Part shown: piece by piece, positions 16,823-25,906 of the stretch
Numbering within the stretch: position 1 is the stretch's first letter
Layout: each line of letters starts with the position of its first letter
Assembly (NCBI RefSeq): GCF_025628965.1
Contig: NZ_JAOTEN010000001.1
Span: 186,001 to 250,000, forward strand
Length of the DNA stretch: 64,000 bases
Reading direction: 5' to 3'
Source: Chryseobacterium gilvum
Lineage (GTDB): Bacteria; Bacteroidota; Bacteroidia; Flavobacteriales; Weeksellaceae
Position numbers and translations under genes: made by a program
Notes under the pieces: generated by a model
Database searches by the model: none
Seen by the model: the letters and a program-made list of their open reading frames with translations, nothing else
What the model was told of the DNA's origin: nothing

Positions 16823-18487
16823 TTATTCAGATCCTAATAAAACTCCGGAAACATTCCATGCGCTGAAACTTGTGCCTTCCGGTGCACCTTGCGGAATTTT
16901 TACCTGAATGCTGTGTTTTCCAGCCTTCAAATCACCCAGCTGTATATAATTAGGATTCGTTACGGTTCCTGGACACCAGTTTGAACGGCTTAAGTCTGAG
17001 GAAGAAAGCCCGTCCGGAAAATTTCCCGAAGCAGGATTGTAAAGTCGGTATGATCCGCAATCGCTTCTCCATGGGGTAAAAGAAAATATGTTTTTGCCAT
17101 CCAGATAAATTGAATTTACTTTGGGAATAAATTCGTCTCCGTTTTCCCAGCCTCCGTGTCCGGTTGTAATGTATCTGAGCTGCGCATTTTTAAGGTCTTT
17201 TTCTATATTAAACTCTACCAGAAGCCCTTTTTCAGTATCGAACATGGTAGCATAATCCTGTCCTGCCATTTCCATAATATTGGTTGTGTTAAATAATGGG
17301 ATCACTTTATTGTTTTTATAGACGGTTTGGTCGCTTTTATGAATGGTAATTTCCAGACTCACTTTGTGGCCACCTTTATCATAATTCCCGATAAAGGTTC
17401 CGACCCAGATTTCTTTTTCAGAAAGGGAAGGCTTTAATTCGGTAATCTCCTGTCGAAACGGGCTTACCGTTTGCCAGGTTTTATCTTTCAGTTCTAGATT
17501 ATTAAATGAGTTGATTCCAAATGCGGTAAAGAATCTCATCATTTCTACCACCGGCTGGTAATTTTGGTTTGAAATAATTCCAAAATACTGTTTCCCGTTT
17601 CCATTTTCGTACATCGGGAGGGTTTTCACGCCTTTTTCCAGACCGTCAAAGAAAGATTGTGATGTATCTTCGGGAATAAAAAATACGGTCCCAGTTCTGT
17701 CATACGCGTCACCATTGGAGCGCTGTTTCAGTTCTACAAAAATATTTTCACCTTCCGTAATTTTTGGAAACTTAATTTTCTTTACGATGATGGTTCCGTT
17801 GGCAAATCGTTTTATGTTTTCATCAGATTTTGACTGATCCGAGAAATTGATGATTTCATTTTCGAAAACTTTCAAAGTAGTAAATCTGCTTTTCCAGAGC
17901 AGGTCTTTATAGCTTAGAAGGTCTGTAATAGTGGTCGGTTTATTAATAATGTTTCCGATGCCGGTTTTTTTGATCTTTTTTAGGGAAATTGCCGTTATTG
18001 CAGAGTTTCCGTTTCTTTCGATTTCTAACACTAACCCTAAATTTTGCCCCAGACTTGAAGGCCCGCCTTTGAGTTTGAGATCATTGGTGTACCAAACTTC
18101 AATTGTATTTGAATTGATCTTTGTGACTGCCTGTTTACAGGTGTATCCTAAAATTTTTTTTGTTTTATCTGTGAATTCAAAACTTTGTTTAGCAACTGAT
18201 TGTGAATCTGAAGTAGAAATGATTTCTCCGGGTCTCAGGAAACCATACGATATAATCGTGTTGGAAGGTTTTTCGATCTTGCTGATTTCAAAAGGATAAT
18301 CGCTTTTCTGGTCTTTTACTTTTGAATTTAAAATGTAATTCTCATTTTCATTGACCCAAACGACGGTAGGATTTTGGTTGGGCTGCACTTTTCCGTTGTA
18401 TGAGCTTGTGTATTGAATTTCGTAGGTTTGGGCAAAATTGAACACAGATAAGAGTATAAAAAAACAAAATAGGATTGATTTAAACAT
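16823..18487 (-). CDS. PNGase F-like peptide N-glycosidase with GLPGLI N-terminal domain
   Basis: This is a 554-residue secreted protein with a signal peptide at 1-19. Residues ~20-185 resemble the GLPGLI domain of Bacteroidota (GGPSSLGQNLGLVLEIERNGN at 141-161). Residues ~225-550 resemble PNGase F: AYDRTGTVFF with D263 where PNGase F has its catalytic Asp, TTGHGGWENGDEF (441-453) with candidate acid residues E448/E452, SDCGSY (475-480) and RSNWCPGT (501-508), matching the GWCPG element of PNGase F. PNGase F removes N-glycans from glycoproteins by hydrolysing the Asn-linked amide. A two-domain PNGase F-II is known from Elizabethkingia. Substrate and localisation are inferred; it may scavenge eukaryotic glycoproteins. 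Confidence 0.82.
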   Translation of the reverse strand: MFKSILFCFFILLSVFNFAQTYEIQYTSSYNGKVQPNQNPTVVWVNENENYILNSKVKDQKSDYPFEISKIEKPSNTIISYGFLRPGEIISTSDSQSVAKQSFEFTDKTKKILGYTCKQAVTKINSNTIEVWYTNDLKLKGGPSSLGQNLGLVLEIERNGNSAITAISLKKIKKTGIGNIINKPTTITDLLSYKDLLWKSRFTTLKVFENEIINFSDQSKSDENIKRFANGTIIVKKIKFPKITEGENIFVELKQRSNGDAYDRTGTVFFIPEDTSQSFFDGLEKGVKTLPMYENGNGKQYFGIISNQNYQPVVEMMRFFTAFGINSFNNLELKDKTWQTVSPFRQEITELKPSLSEKEIWVGTFIGNYDKGGHKVSLEITIHKSDQTVYKNNKVIPLFNTTNIMEMAGQDYATMFDTEKGLLVEFNIEKDLKNAQLRYITTGHGGWENGDEFIPKVNSIYLDGKNIFSFTPWRSDCGSYRLYNPASGNFPDGLSSSDLSRSNWCPGTVTNPNYIQLGDLKAGKHSIQVKIPQGAPEGTSFSAWNVSGVLLGSE

Positions 18488-18506
18488 GGTGTAAAGATGG
18501 TTTTTA

Positions 18507-18514
18507 CAAAGATA
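18507..18514 (-). promoter_or_regulatory. Possible -7 box of the PNGase F-like gene
   Basis: The minus strand reads TATCTTTG (TAnnTTTG), 20 bp before the start codon; no -33 box was found. Confidence 0.35.
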
Positions 18515-18538
18515 ATGTTTGATTGAGATAATAAAAAA

Positions 18539-18563
18539 AACTACTCCAGAAAATAGAGTAGTT
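18539..18563 (-). terminator. Terminator of the rRNA methyltransferase gene
   Basis: The AACTACTC/GAGTAGTT stem with a 9-nt loop is followed on the minus strand by eight T residues, 23 bp after the stop at 18586. Confidence 0.85.
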
Positions 18564-18585
18564 GTATGTTTTTATTTTAATTAAA

Positions 18586-19791
18586 TTAAGCCAGTCTTTC
18601 GATTAGAGCCATATAAAATCCGTCGTAGCCTTCGCTTGGCATTATTTTTTCGTCTTTGATCAATTTAAAATCAGGGTTATTTTTCAAGAATTCAGCCACC
18701 TGCTCATTATTTTCAGACGGAAGAATGGAACAGGTCGCATACACCATTTTACCTCCTTTTTTAAGGATTTTAGAATAGTCCTGAATAATCTGCTGCTGTT
18801 CTTTTTTGATCCTGTCAATAAAGTCCTGATCGATTTTCCATTTGCTGTCCGGATTTCTTTTCAAGACCCCCAAACCGGAACATGGCGCGTCAATCAGAAG
18901 CCTGTCGGCTTTTTCATGAAGACGTTTGATGACTTTATTATCAGAAATCATACGGGTTTCAATATTATGCGCTCCGGCTCTTTTGGCGCGGCGCTTCAGC
19001 TCGGCCAATTTCCATTCGTAAATATCCAGTGCGATGATCTGGCCTTTATTTCCCATCAACGCAGCGAGGTGAAGGGTTTTTCCTCCTGCTCCTGCACATG
19101 CATCCACAACTCTCTGGCCTTCTTTTACATCCAGAAAATATCCTATTTTTTGAGAAGTTGCATCCTGTACCTCAAATAATCCGTCTTTGAACGCACTGGT
19201 CAGAAAAACATTCTTTTTTTCTTCGAGCTGAACGGCATCAGGATAATTTTTAACCGTATACGCGACTACATTATCATCTGCAAGGTCTGAGATAAGTTCT
19301 TTTGCTGAAGTTTTGAGAGAATTTGCTCTTAATACGGTGGGAGCCTGCTCATTTAAAGCCTTCATTTCTTTTTCCCACTGTGGTCCCAGTTCTTTTTCCA
19401 GCGTTTCGGCAAGCCATTCCGGGATAGAATATTCTATGGCTTTGGTAGGAACGGTTCCTTTTTTGAGTTTGGTGATGATATCGGCAATTTTAATACCTTC
19501 AAACTCTTCAAATCTTTTATAATTGGTTTCGCTCCACAGAAGATAGGCGACAATCAGCTTATAGATATTATTAGGTTTTATTCCTTCTCCCATATAATAT
19601 TCCAGACGTTTTTTCCATCGGATAATATTGTAGAAGATTTCGGAAACAACTGCTCTGTCCTGGCTTCCCCACTTTCTGTTTGCTTTCAAAAGTCTTTCGA
19701 TTACTTTGTCGGCATATTTATTTTTCTCAAAAAAAGTTTCTAGTAAAGCATCGTGAATTCCGATCGCTAAGTTTCTGTGTATCAATTCCAT
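18586..19791 (-). CDS. RsmB/NOP-family 16S rRNA m5C methyltransferase
   Basis: The 401-residue protein has an N-terminal helical NusB-like part (to ~130) and a SAM-dependent m5C methyltransferase domain. Visible motifs are VVDACAGAGGKTLHLA (228-243, SAM binding), LIDAPCSGLGVLKRNPD with C304 and YATCSILPSEN with C354. The last two cysteines are the release and nucleophile pair of RNA cytosine-5 methyltransferases. It probably modifies 16S rRNA, as E. coli RsmB does; NOP2-like specificity cannot be settled from sequence. Single gene with terminator. Confidence 0.92.
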   Translation of the reverse strand: MELIHRNLAIGIHDALLETFFEKNKYADKVIERLLKANRKWGSQDRAVVSEIFYNIIRWKKRLEYYMGEGIKPNNIYKLIVAYLLWSETNYKRFEEFEGIKIADIITKLKKGTVPTKAIEYSIPEWLAETLEKELGPQWEKEMKALNEQAPTVLRANSLKTSAKELISDLADDNVVAYTVKNYPDAVQLEEKKNVFLTSAFKDGLFEVQDATSQKIGYFLDVKEGQRVVDACAGAGGKTLHLAALMGNKGQIIALDIYEWKLAELKRRAKRAGAHNIETRMISDNKVIKRLHEKADRLLIDAPCSGLGVLKRNPDSKWKIDQDFIDRIKKEQQQIIQDYSKILKKGGKMVYATCSILPSENNEQVAEFLKNNPDFKLIKDEKIMPSEGYDGFYMALIERLA

Positions 19792-19893
19792 AATTGCAGT
19801 AAGCTGTTTGAATTTGCAAAAATACGACTTTTAATTGTAATCATGCGGTTATGTTCGCTACTATGCTGTCGAATATTAAAGACTAATAAATAG

Positions 19894-19901
19894 TACCTTT
19901 G
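19894..19901 (+). promoter_or_regulatory. Probable -7 box of yjdM
   Basis: TACCTTTG fits TAnnTTTG and ends 14 bp before the yjdM ATG. Confidence 0.45.
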
Positions 19902-19915
19902 CAAAAATTAAAATT

Positions 19916-20260
19916 ATGAGCGGAGTAGTGATTTGCCCTAAATGCGATTCAGAATTTACGTATCCGAGTGACGATATGATGGTGTGTTCTCAATGTTTTT
20001 ATGAATGGAATCCTGAAGAAGCGACTTCTGAAAACAACGATGCCGGAAAAATTTTAGATGCAAACGGCAATGAGCTGCAAGACGGAGATTCTGTGGTAGT
20101 GGTAAAAGACCTTCCCGTAAAAGGTGCTCCAAAACCTGTGAAAGCAGGAACTAAAGTGAAAAATATCCGTCTTAGACCGGAAAGTGATCATAATATAGAC
20201 TGTAAAATTGATGGTTTCGGGTCAATGGCACTGAAATCTGAGTTTGTAAAAAAAGCTTAA
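19916..20260 (+). CDS. yjdM: YjdM/PhnA-family zinc-ribbon protein
   Basis: This is a 114-residue protein with an N-terminal zinc ribbon (C7, C10, C24, C27) followed by a conserved beta-rich domain with [23 protein letters not shown] and a C-terminal [15 protein letters not shown]. This layout defines YjdM (formerly PhnA), historically linked to phosphonate use but of uncertain function. No phosphonate genes are nearby, which argues against that pathway here. The convergent ABC gene ends 12 bp downstream. Confidence 0.93.
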   Translation: MSGVVICPKCDSEFTYPSDDMMVCSQCFYEWNPEEATSENNDAGKILDANGNELQDGDSVVVVKDLPVKGAPKPVKAGTKVKNIRLRPESDHNIDCKIDGFGSMALKSEFVKKA

Positions 20261-20272
20261 CAGAATAACTGC

Positions 20273-21217
20273 TTAATGCTTTTTAATAAAAGAAATTTTC
20301 ACCTTGTTTTCTAATGAGTGATCGGTATACAGGACAAGGCTTTTATTTTTACATCTTATTTTATTCCAATAATGGCTTCCTGCAAATCTGCTTTCCAGAA
20401 CTTCGGCTTCGAAACCACTCTCAGCTAATGTAATCTGGTGAGGATAATAGGAGAAGTCTGAAATTCCAAAAATATTTTTTTCATCCTCAGTAAATAAGTT
20501 AACTTCACCGAAAAGCTTGGCAACATACGGGCTGAAAGGCTTTTTATACACTTTTTCAGCAATATCATTTTGCAGTAATGTTCCTTTCTCAAGAATAATG
20601 ATCTGATCAAGCCATGGAAGAATATCCTGCAGTTCGTGGGTAGAAATGATGAGCGAAATGTGATTTTCCTTAACGTACCGGAAGAGCTTTTCCCGGAGCT
20701 CGATTTTCCTGGCAAAGTCGAGATTGCTGAAAGGCTCATCGAGTAAGAGCAGTTTGGGAAGCACGGAGAGCGCTCTTGCAATGGCCACTCTCTGCTGTTG
20801 GCCGCCGCTGAGATTTTTCGGAAGGATGTGCGCAAATTCTGCAAGCCCAACCACTTCTAACAGTTCAGCGATTTTTTCTTTTTTTTTCGACAGGTTAATA
20901 TTGGAAATAAATTTACCCACATTTTCGGAAACCGTTGCGTAAGGCATCAGATCAAAGTTCTGGGCCACAAATTTCATTTCACTTTCACCGGGAACGAGAT
21001 TTCCTTTGGGACCCATCAGTTTTTTTCCGTCAAAGATGATTTCACCTTCTTCCCAGTTCAAAAGCCCGTAGATGAGGTTTAATAAAGTAGATTTCCCACA
21101 CCCGCTTTCACCCGCCAAAGCGATTATTTTACCTTCATCTAACTGCAAACTGAAGTCTTCAAACAAAGGCTGTTCTTTTACATGTGAAAAATATAAATGA
21201 TTAATCTCTACAAGCAT
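20273..21217 (-). CDS. ABC transporter ATP-binding protein (orphan, PotA/CysA-like)
   Basis: This 314-residue ATPase has Walker A GESGCGKST (~36-44), Q-loop VAQNFDLMP, signature LSGGQQQRVAIARAL and Walker B LLLLDEPFSNLD followed by the switch His in STHE. Residues ~235-314 form a small extra C-terminal domain, as in importers of the PotA/CysA group. No permease or binding-protein gene is adjacent, so the transported substrate is unknown and the partner subunits must be encoded elsewhere. It is transcribed divergently from the YceI gene; CAAAAATA at 21222-21229 is its likely -7 box. Confidence 0.88.
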   Translation of the reverse strand: MLVEINHLYFSHVKEQPLFEDFSLQLDEGKIIALAGESGCGKSTLLNLIYGLLNWEEGEIIFDGKKLMGPKGNLVPGESEMKFVAQNFDLMPYATVSENVGKFISNINLSKKKEKIAELLEVVGLAEFAHILPKNLSGGQQQRVAIARALSVLPKLLLLDEPFSNLDFARKIELREKLFRYVKENHISLIISTHELQDILPWLDQIIILEKGTLLQNDIAEKVYKKPFSPYVAKLFGEVNLFTEDEKNIFGISDFSYYPHQITLAESGFEAEVLESRFAGSHYWNKIRCKNKSLVLYTDHSLENKVKISFIKKH

Positions 21218-21296
21218 GATACAAAAATAGTGATTTTACAAAACACTCATATTTTTTTATTACCTTAGCGAATACATTACACTTTCAATACTATTT

Positions 21297-21959
21297 ATGA
21301 TGAAAAAAAAATTATTTTCTCTGGCTGTCCCTGCTTTTTTATCTTTCGCAGTAATTTTTTCGTGCAACAAAGAAAAACCGCTTACGAATGAAAATAATGA
21401 AGTAGCCACCACTAAAGAGGGACGCAAATATGTATTGGATACTTTGAACAGTACAATAGAGTGGAAAGGATACAAAATATTTAAATCTGAAAACACCGGC
21501 CATTTCGGAACCATTACTTTTGAAAGTGGTGATGTTACTGTAAAAAACAATCAGCTGGAGAGTGGGAAATTTGTGGCCGACATGACTTCTTTAACATCTG
21601 TAGATCTGAAAGATGACGCCGGGAAACTCGAAAAACTCAATGGACATCTGAAAAGCAAAGATTTTTTTGAAGTAGAAAAATTTCCTACCGCTTCTTACGA
21701 AATCACCAAAATTACTCCTGCAAATGAAGGAGATTACAACACCATTCTTGATGGAAATCTTACGATTAAGGGAATTACAAAACCTATACAGTTTAAAGCC
21801 AATATTTCTGTAAAGGAAGGTGCTGTACGCATTGCAACAGAGCCGAAAGATATCGAAAGAGAAAAATTCAATGTGAAATTTCAGAGCCCTGTAGAAAATG
21901 GGATAATCAAAAACGAAGTAACTTTACAGATCAACGTAAAGGCACTGGAAAAGAAATAA
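21297..21959 (+). CDS. YceI-family lipoprotein
   Basis: The 220-residue protein starts with a lipoprotein signal peptide; the lipobox cysteine is C23 (AVIFSC), so it is anchored to a membrane, in Bacteroidota often the outer one. Residues ~45-218 form the YceI lipocalin-like beta-barrel, which binds isoprenoid/quinone-type lipids; DTLNSTIEWKGYKIFKSENTGHFG and VDLKDDAGKLEKLNGHLKSKDFF are typical. The precise ligand is unknown. The start could also be the ATG one codon later. A terminator follows. Confidence 0.9.
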   Translation: MMKKKLFSLAVPAFLSFAVIFSCNKEKPLTNENNEVATTKEGRKYVLDTLNSTIEWKGYKIFKSENTGHFGTITFESGDVTVKNNQLESGKFVADMTSLTSVDLKDDAGKLEKLNGHLKSKDFFEVEKFPTASYEITKITPANEGDYNTILDGNLTIKGITKPIQFKANISVKEGAVRIATEPKDIEREKFNVKFQSPVENGIIKNEVTLQINVKALEKK

Positions 21960-21989
21960 TCAAGTCTTAAAGTGAACGAATAATTCTGC

Positions 21990-22019
21990 CTGCTTTCTTG
22001 TAATAAAGCAGATTTTTTT
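21990..22019 (+). terminator. Terminator of the YceI gene
   Basis: The CTGCTTT/AAAGCAG stem is followed by a run of seven T residues. Confidence 0.75.
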
Positions 22020-22054
22020 ATTACGATTACAATTTTTTTAAACAGGAAAAACCT

Positions 22055-22062
22055 TATTTTTG
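22055..22062 (+). promoter_or_regulatory. Probable -7 box of pheS
   Basis: TATTTTTG, 29 bp before the ATG; no clear -33 box. Confidence 0.4.
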
Positions 22063-22091
22063 CAGATATATTTTTTGAAAGGATTACAATA

Positions 22092-23102
22092 ATGATAGAA
22101 AAGATAGAAGAATTATTGACAGAGGTAAACAGCTTCAGCGGGACATCCAAAGATGAGATAGAAAACTTCCGGATCAAGTACAACGGTAAAAAAGGCGTGT
22201 TGAATGATTTCTACGAAACACTGAAAACGATTCCTAATGACCAGAAAAAAGACTTCGGACAGAAAATAAATACCCTGAAGCAGGCTGTTGCAGCTAAACT
22301 TGAAGATTTTAAAAATACTTCAGAATCTTCTGTTATGGCCGAAAAGGAAGATCTTACAAGACCTGCTTTTCCTTTAGATCTGGGTTCCAGACATCCTATC
22401 AATCTGGTAAAAAACAGAATTATTGAAATCTTTAAATCTATAGGGTTTGCTGTTGCAGACGGCCCGGAAATCGAAGATGACTGGCATAATTTTACCGCAC
22501 TCAACTTACCGGAATATCATCCGGCGAGAGATATGCAGGACACTTTTTTTATCGAGCAGAATCCCGATATTCTGCTGAGGACCCATACCTCTTCTGTACA
22601 GATCCGGTATATGGAAGAAAATCAGCCTCCGATAAGGATTTTATCTCCGGGAAGAGTGTTCAGAAACGAAGCCGTTTCTTCTCGTTCCCACTGCATTTTT
22701 CATCAGATCGAAGGATTGTATATTGATGAAAAGGTGAGCTTTGCCGATATGAAACAGACGATACAGTTTTTTACCACTGAGCTTTTCGGAAAGTCTAAGA
22801 TCAGGATGAGACCTTCTTATTTCCCTTTCACAGAGCCCAGTGCTGAAATTGACGTATATTGGGGACTTAATTCTGAAACTGATTATAAAATTACAAAAGG
22901 AACCGGCTGGCTGGAAATTATGGGATGCGGAATGGTAGATCCTGCCGTACTTAAAAACGTAAATATCGATTCTGAAAAATATTCAGGATATGCTTTTGGG
23001 ATGGGCATCGAGAGAATTGTCATGCTTCTTTACCAGATGAGTGACATCAGAATGTTTTTTGAAAATGATATCAGAACATTAGAGCAGTTTAAGACGTTAT
23101 AA
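22092..23102 (+). CDS. pheS: Phenylalanine--tRNA ligase alpha subunit
   Basis: This 336-residue class II aminoacyl-tRNA synthetase alpha subunit has an N-terminal coiled-coil that grips tRNA (1-85). The catalytic core has motif 2 (RTHTSSVQIRYM...SPGRVFRNEAVSSRSHCIFHQIEG) and motif 3 (GYAFGMGIERIVMLLYQMSDIR). It forms an alpha2beta2 enzyme with PheT, which is not in this window. It is transcribed alone, followed by a terminator, so pheS and pheT are not adjacent here. Confidence 0.97.
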   Translation: MIEKIEELLTEVNSFSGTSKDEIENFRIKYNGKKGVLNDFYETLKTIPNDQKKDFGQKINTLKQAVAAKLEDFKNTSESSVMAEKEDLTRPAFPLDLGSRHPINLVKNRIIEIFKSIGFAVADGPEIEDDWHNFTALNLPEYHPARDMQDTFFIEQNPDILLRTHTSSVQIRYMEENQPPIRILSPGRVFRNEAVSSRSHCIFHQIEGLYIDEKVSFADMKQTIQFFTTELFGKSKIRMRPSYFPFTEPSAEIDVYWGLNSETDYKITKGTGWLEIMGCGMVDPAVLKNVNIDSEKYSGYAFGMGIERIVMLLYQMSDIRMFFENDIRTLEQFKTL

Positions 23103-23128
23103 CAGAGTAACTGCCTGCAATGAGAGAC

Positions 23129-23157
23129 CCTGTAAAATTATTTTAACAGGTTTTTTT
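23129..23157 (+). terminator. Terminator of pheS
   Basis: The CCTGT(A)AAAT/ATTTTAACAGG stem with a bulge is followed by seven T residues, 27 bp past the stop. Confidence 0.7.
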
Positions 23158-23187
23158 CAGATTTATAAGATCATAATTTACACAAAA

Positions 23188-24906
23188 ATGTTTAAAAATT
23201 TGTTGAACTTTAAATGGAGAAAAATTGTTCATTATTCTCTTATATTATGTATTTTATTAATACAGGTAACCATTGCGGCATTTTTTTACAATGAATTTAT
23301 AAACAGGAAAAAGTTAAGCTTTTTTGAAAAACAATTAAAGGAAATCCATTCTTTAGAGAATTTGACGGATAACTCAAGAAAAGAGCTTCTGAATGCCCAG
23401 AATAGTTTTCAGAATTTCTTATTGAGTGAAGATGACCAGTATCTGAAATCGTATTTTTCATCCCTCAATATATTAGGTAAAAATCTCGACAGCATCAGCA
23501 ATTTCAAATATAAAAATCCCAGGCTGAAGGATATTTTATCCTCAAAAAAGAATTTTTCTACCCCTATTAAGAATTTAAAATTATTAATAGATTCGACCTA
23601 CGAGTTTTCTATCGCATCAAATTTTAACAATAATCAGGAATTTCCGAAGCTTAAGAAGTACAACATCGATTATGACTTTAACAAGTTCAATATAGAAAAG
23701 CAAACTTATAAGGATACAATTGTTAAAAAAGGAATATTCGGACGGTTAAAAGATGCCATATCCGGAAAAGAAAATGTAAGGAAAGACAGTACGGTAATCA
23801 CTGTAAAAAACGGAAAACCTTTTGACGCTGAGGAAATGAGAATGGAGCTGGATAGTATCATCAATTCTGTAAACAATCATTATTATAAAGAGGTTCAAAA
23901 AATACAATTAGGCGCTGATAAAGGTAAAAACAACAGCAGTAAATTCTATACTACCTTCAACAATCTGCTGGTCTACAGCAATGGTCTTATGAATGTCTAT
24001 GATTTTGCCATAAAAGATTCAAAATCAGATCTAGAAAAAGAATATACCGCGCAAAATTCGAAAAATAATAAGATCAGAACGTATTTAGTATTCGGATTAA
24101 TCATCCTTATGTTTATTGTTTCCATATTGATCATGTATTTTACCAGAATAGCATTTATCTACGAATGGAAACTGAATGCTGCCAATCAGCAGATTAATGA
24201 AAACCTGAATTTTAAAAACAGGATTTTAGGAATGTTGAGCCACGAACTCAGATCTCCCCTTAAAATTATAGGCATTTTTATTAACCGGATTCAAAATAAA
24301 ACTAACGATGATACTGTAAAAGAATATCTAAAATCGATAAGCTTTACCAACAATACCTTACTGATGCAAGCCAATCAGATTCTGGAATATACCAAAAACC
24401 AGCATGTGGAAAATAAATTGATACCGACAGTTTTTAATCTTAAAAATGAAATACAATCTATTTTAACCGCTATTGAACCGTATATTGAAACCAGAAACAA
24501 TACACTCATCATCAATGAGACTATCGATCCCGAAATAATGGTGCATTCTGATAATACCAAAATCAATCAGATTTTTATGAATATTCTCGGAAATGCCAAT
24601 AAGTTTACCGAAAACGGGCAAATTACCGTCACTTCTGCCATACAATCTGTAAATGATAAAACCGTGGGACTTACTACGACAATAAGTGATACCGGAGCAG
24701 GAATCTCCAAATCTGATTTAGAGAAAATATTTGAGCCGTATTATCAGGGAATATTATCAGATCAGGTAGAAAATCTAGGTGCAGGACTCGGATTGAGTTT
24801 GTGTAAGGAAATTGTTGAGTTGTATGGAGGGGAAATATCCGTTTCGAGTACACCAAATAAAGGGACTACCGTTATATTTTCAATCAATTTAAACCGTCAT
24901 TCATGA
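23188..24906 (+). CDS. Membrane sensor histidine kinase
   Basis: This is a 572-residue kinase. TM1 is at ~13-33 and TM2 at ~298-320, enclosing a ~260-residue periplasmic sensor with helical, Lys/Asn-rich sequence and no recognised ligand domain. The cytoplasmic part has the H box (SHELRSP, H352), N box (NILGNANKF, ~465-473), G1 (DTGAGI, 501-506) and G2 (GAGLGL, ~531-536). It overlaps the response-regulator gene by four bases, so the two form a two-component pair. The signal is unknown. The helical sensor suggests a four-helix bundle type. Confidence 0.93.
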   Translation: MFKNLLNFKWRKIVHYSLILCILLIQVTIAAFFYNEFINRKKLSFFEKQLKEIHSLENLTDNSRKELLNAQNSFQNFLLSEDDQYLKSYFSSLNILGKNLDSISNFKYKNPRLKDILSSKKNFSTPIKNLKLLIDSTYEFSIASNFNNNQEFPKLKKYNIDYDFNKFNIEKQTYKDTIVKKGIFGRLKDAISGKENVRKDSTVITVKNGKPFDAEEMRMELDSIINSVNNHYYKEVQKIQLGADKGKNNSSKFYTTFNNLLVYSNGLMNVYDFAIKDSKSDLEKEYTAQNSKNNKIRTYLVFGLIILMFIVSILIMYFTRIAFIYEWKLNAANQQINENLNFKNRILGMLSHELRSPLKIIGIFINRIQNKTNDDTVKEYLKSISFTNNTLLMQANQILEYTKNQHVENKLIPTVFNLKNEIQSILTAIEPYIETRNNTLIINETIDPEIMVHSDNTKINQIFMNILGNANKFTENGQITVTSAIQSVNDKTVGLTTTISDTGAGISKSDLEKIFEPYYQGILSDQVENLGAGLGLSLCKEIVELYGGEISVSSTPNKGTTVIFSINLNRHS

Positions 24907-25547
24907 GCCAGCTAGAAAATAAGCCTCTGCAGTTTCTTCTTGCCGATGATCACGCCCTCATCAGACAGGGGATCATTTTTCTTCTAGAGGAAATAGATAT
25001 TGATTTTACGGTTTTTCAGGCCTCAAATTTGCAACAGACTTTAGAGAATTTTAATAATCATCCCATCGATATTGCGATTATTGATGCCAATTTTCCTGAT
25101 GGAAACAGCCTCAGTATAGTGCCTGAAATTAAAAAAATAAGTCCCGAAACTAAAATTTTGATATTCACAGGAATCGATGAGGAGACTCACTCATTAAAAT
25201 ATATAAACGCAGGCGTTAATGGATTTCTCAGTAAGATGAATGAAGAAAGCGAAATAAAACACGCTATTCTTACGATGATTCGGGATGGAAAGTATATTTC
25301 AGCAGTAACCCAGAATCTTTTATTACATTCACTACAGAACCCTGCTTTTATCAATCCCTTTAATGCATTGACTGAACGAGAGCTTCAGATTGCAGAGCTG
25401 TATGCAGAAGGGTACGGCAATCTCGAAATTGCAAATAAACTTGACATTAAACAAAATACCGTAAGCACGCTTAAAAAAAGAATGTTTGACAAACTGAACA
25501 TTGAAAACATTGTAGAGCTTATTGACCTGATTAAAAATTACTATTAA
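24903..25547 (+). CDS. LuxR/NarL-family response regulator
   Basis: This is a 214-residue protein. The receiver domain has acidic D15/D16, phospho-acceptor D61 (AIIDANFPDG) and K111 (GFLSK). The LuxR helix-turn-helix lies at ~153-200 (LTERELQIAELYAEGYGNLEIANKLDIKQNTVSTLKKRMFDKL). It overlaps the histidine kinase gene by four bases and would be phosphorylated by it. Downstream lies a 570-bp region with two repeat copies, a candidate target or co-transcribed RNA (inference). Confidence 0.95.
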   Translation: MSQLENKPLQFLLADDHALIRQGIIFLLEEIDIDFTVFQASNLQQTLENFNNHPIDIAIIDANFPDGNSLSIVPEIKKISPETKILIFTGIDEETHSLKYINAGVNGFLSKMNEESEIKHAILTMIRDGKYISAVTQNLLLHSLQNPAFINPFNALTERELQIAELYAEGYGNLEIANKLDIKQNTVSTLKKRMFDKLNIENIVELIDLIKNYY

Positions 25548-25722
25548 TCTGCAGTATTTCCAGGGCTTATTCATGCCTCAACTTCTTAGTTCCCAATGTA
25601 TATTTTGTAGAAAAATATCTACAGCCGCGGCGATATATATCGTAGCTATTTACGCTTTTTGTGATGCAATAGATACTACTTTTGTATAAGTAAATCGGAA
25701 GATATACTGAAAACAAAATTTA

Positions 25723-25850
25723 GTTCTGAAAACACAAATGATGAGATTAAATTTCGTAAAAGGTTAAAAACACAAATGTAGGCACAATGATGAAATCCTT
25801 ATGTAATTACAGAGCGTATAAGCTCTGTAATACATACAGGAATGTTGAGT
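25723..25850 (+). repeat. Direct repeat, copy 1
   Basis: This copy begins GTTCTGAAAACACAAATGAT. The first ~56 bp match copy 2 (184 bp downstream) except for one A/G change and a 2-nt deletion; the remaining ~70 bp are diverged but alignable and end in GTTGAGTAG versus GAGCTTAG. Confidence 0.75.
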
Positions 25851-25906
25851 AGAAATTAATTGAAATATATGGTTATTTAATAACAGATGATATTAAACTG
25901 GAATTC

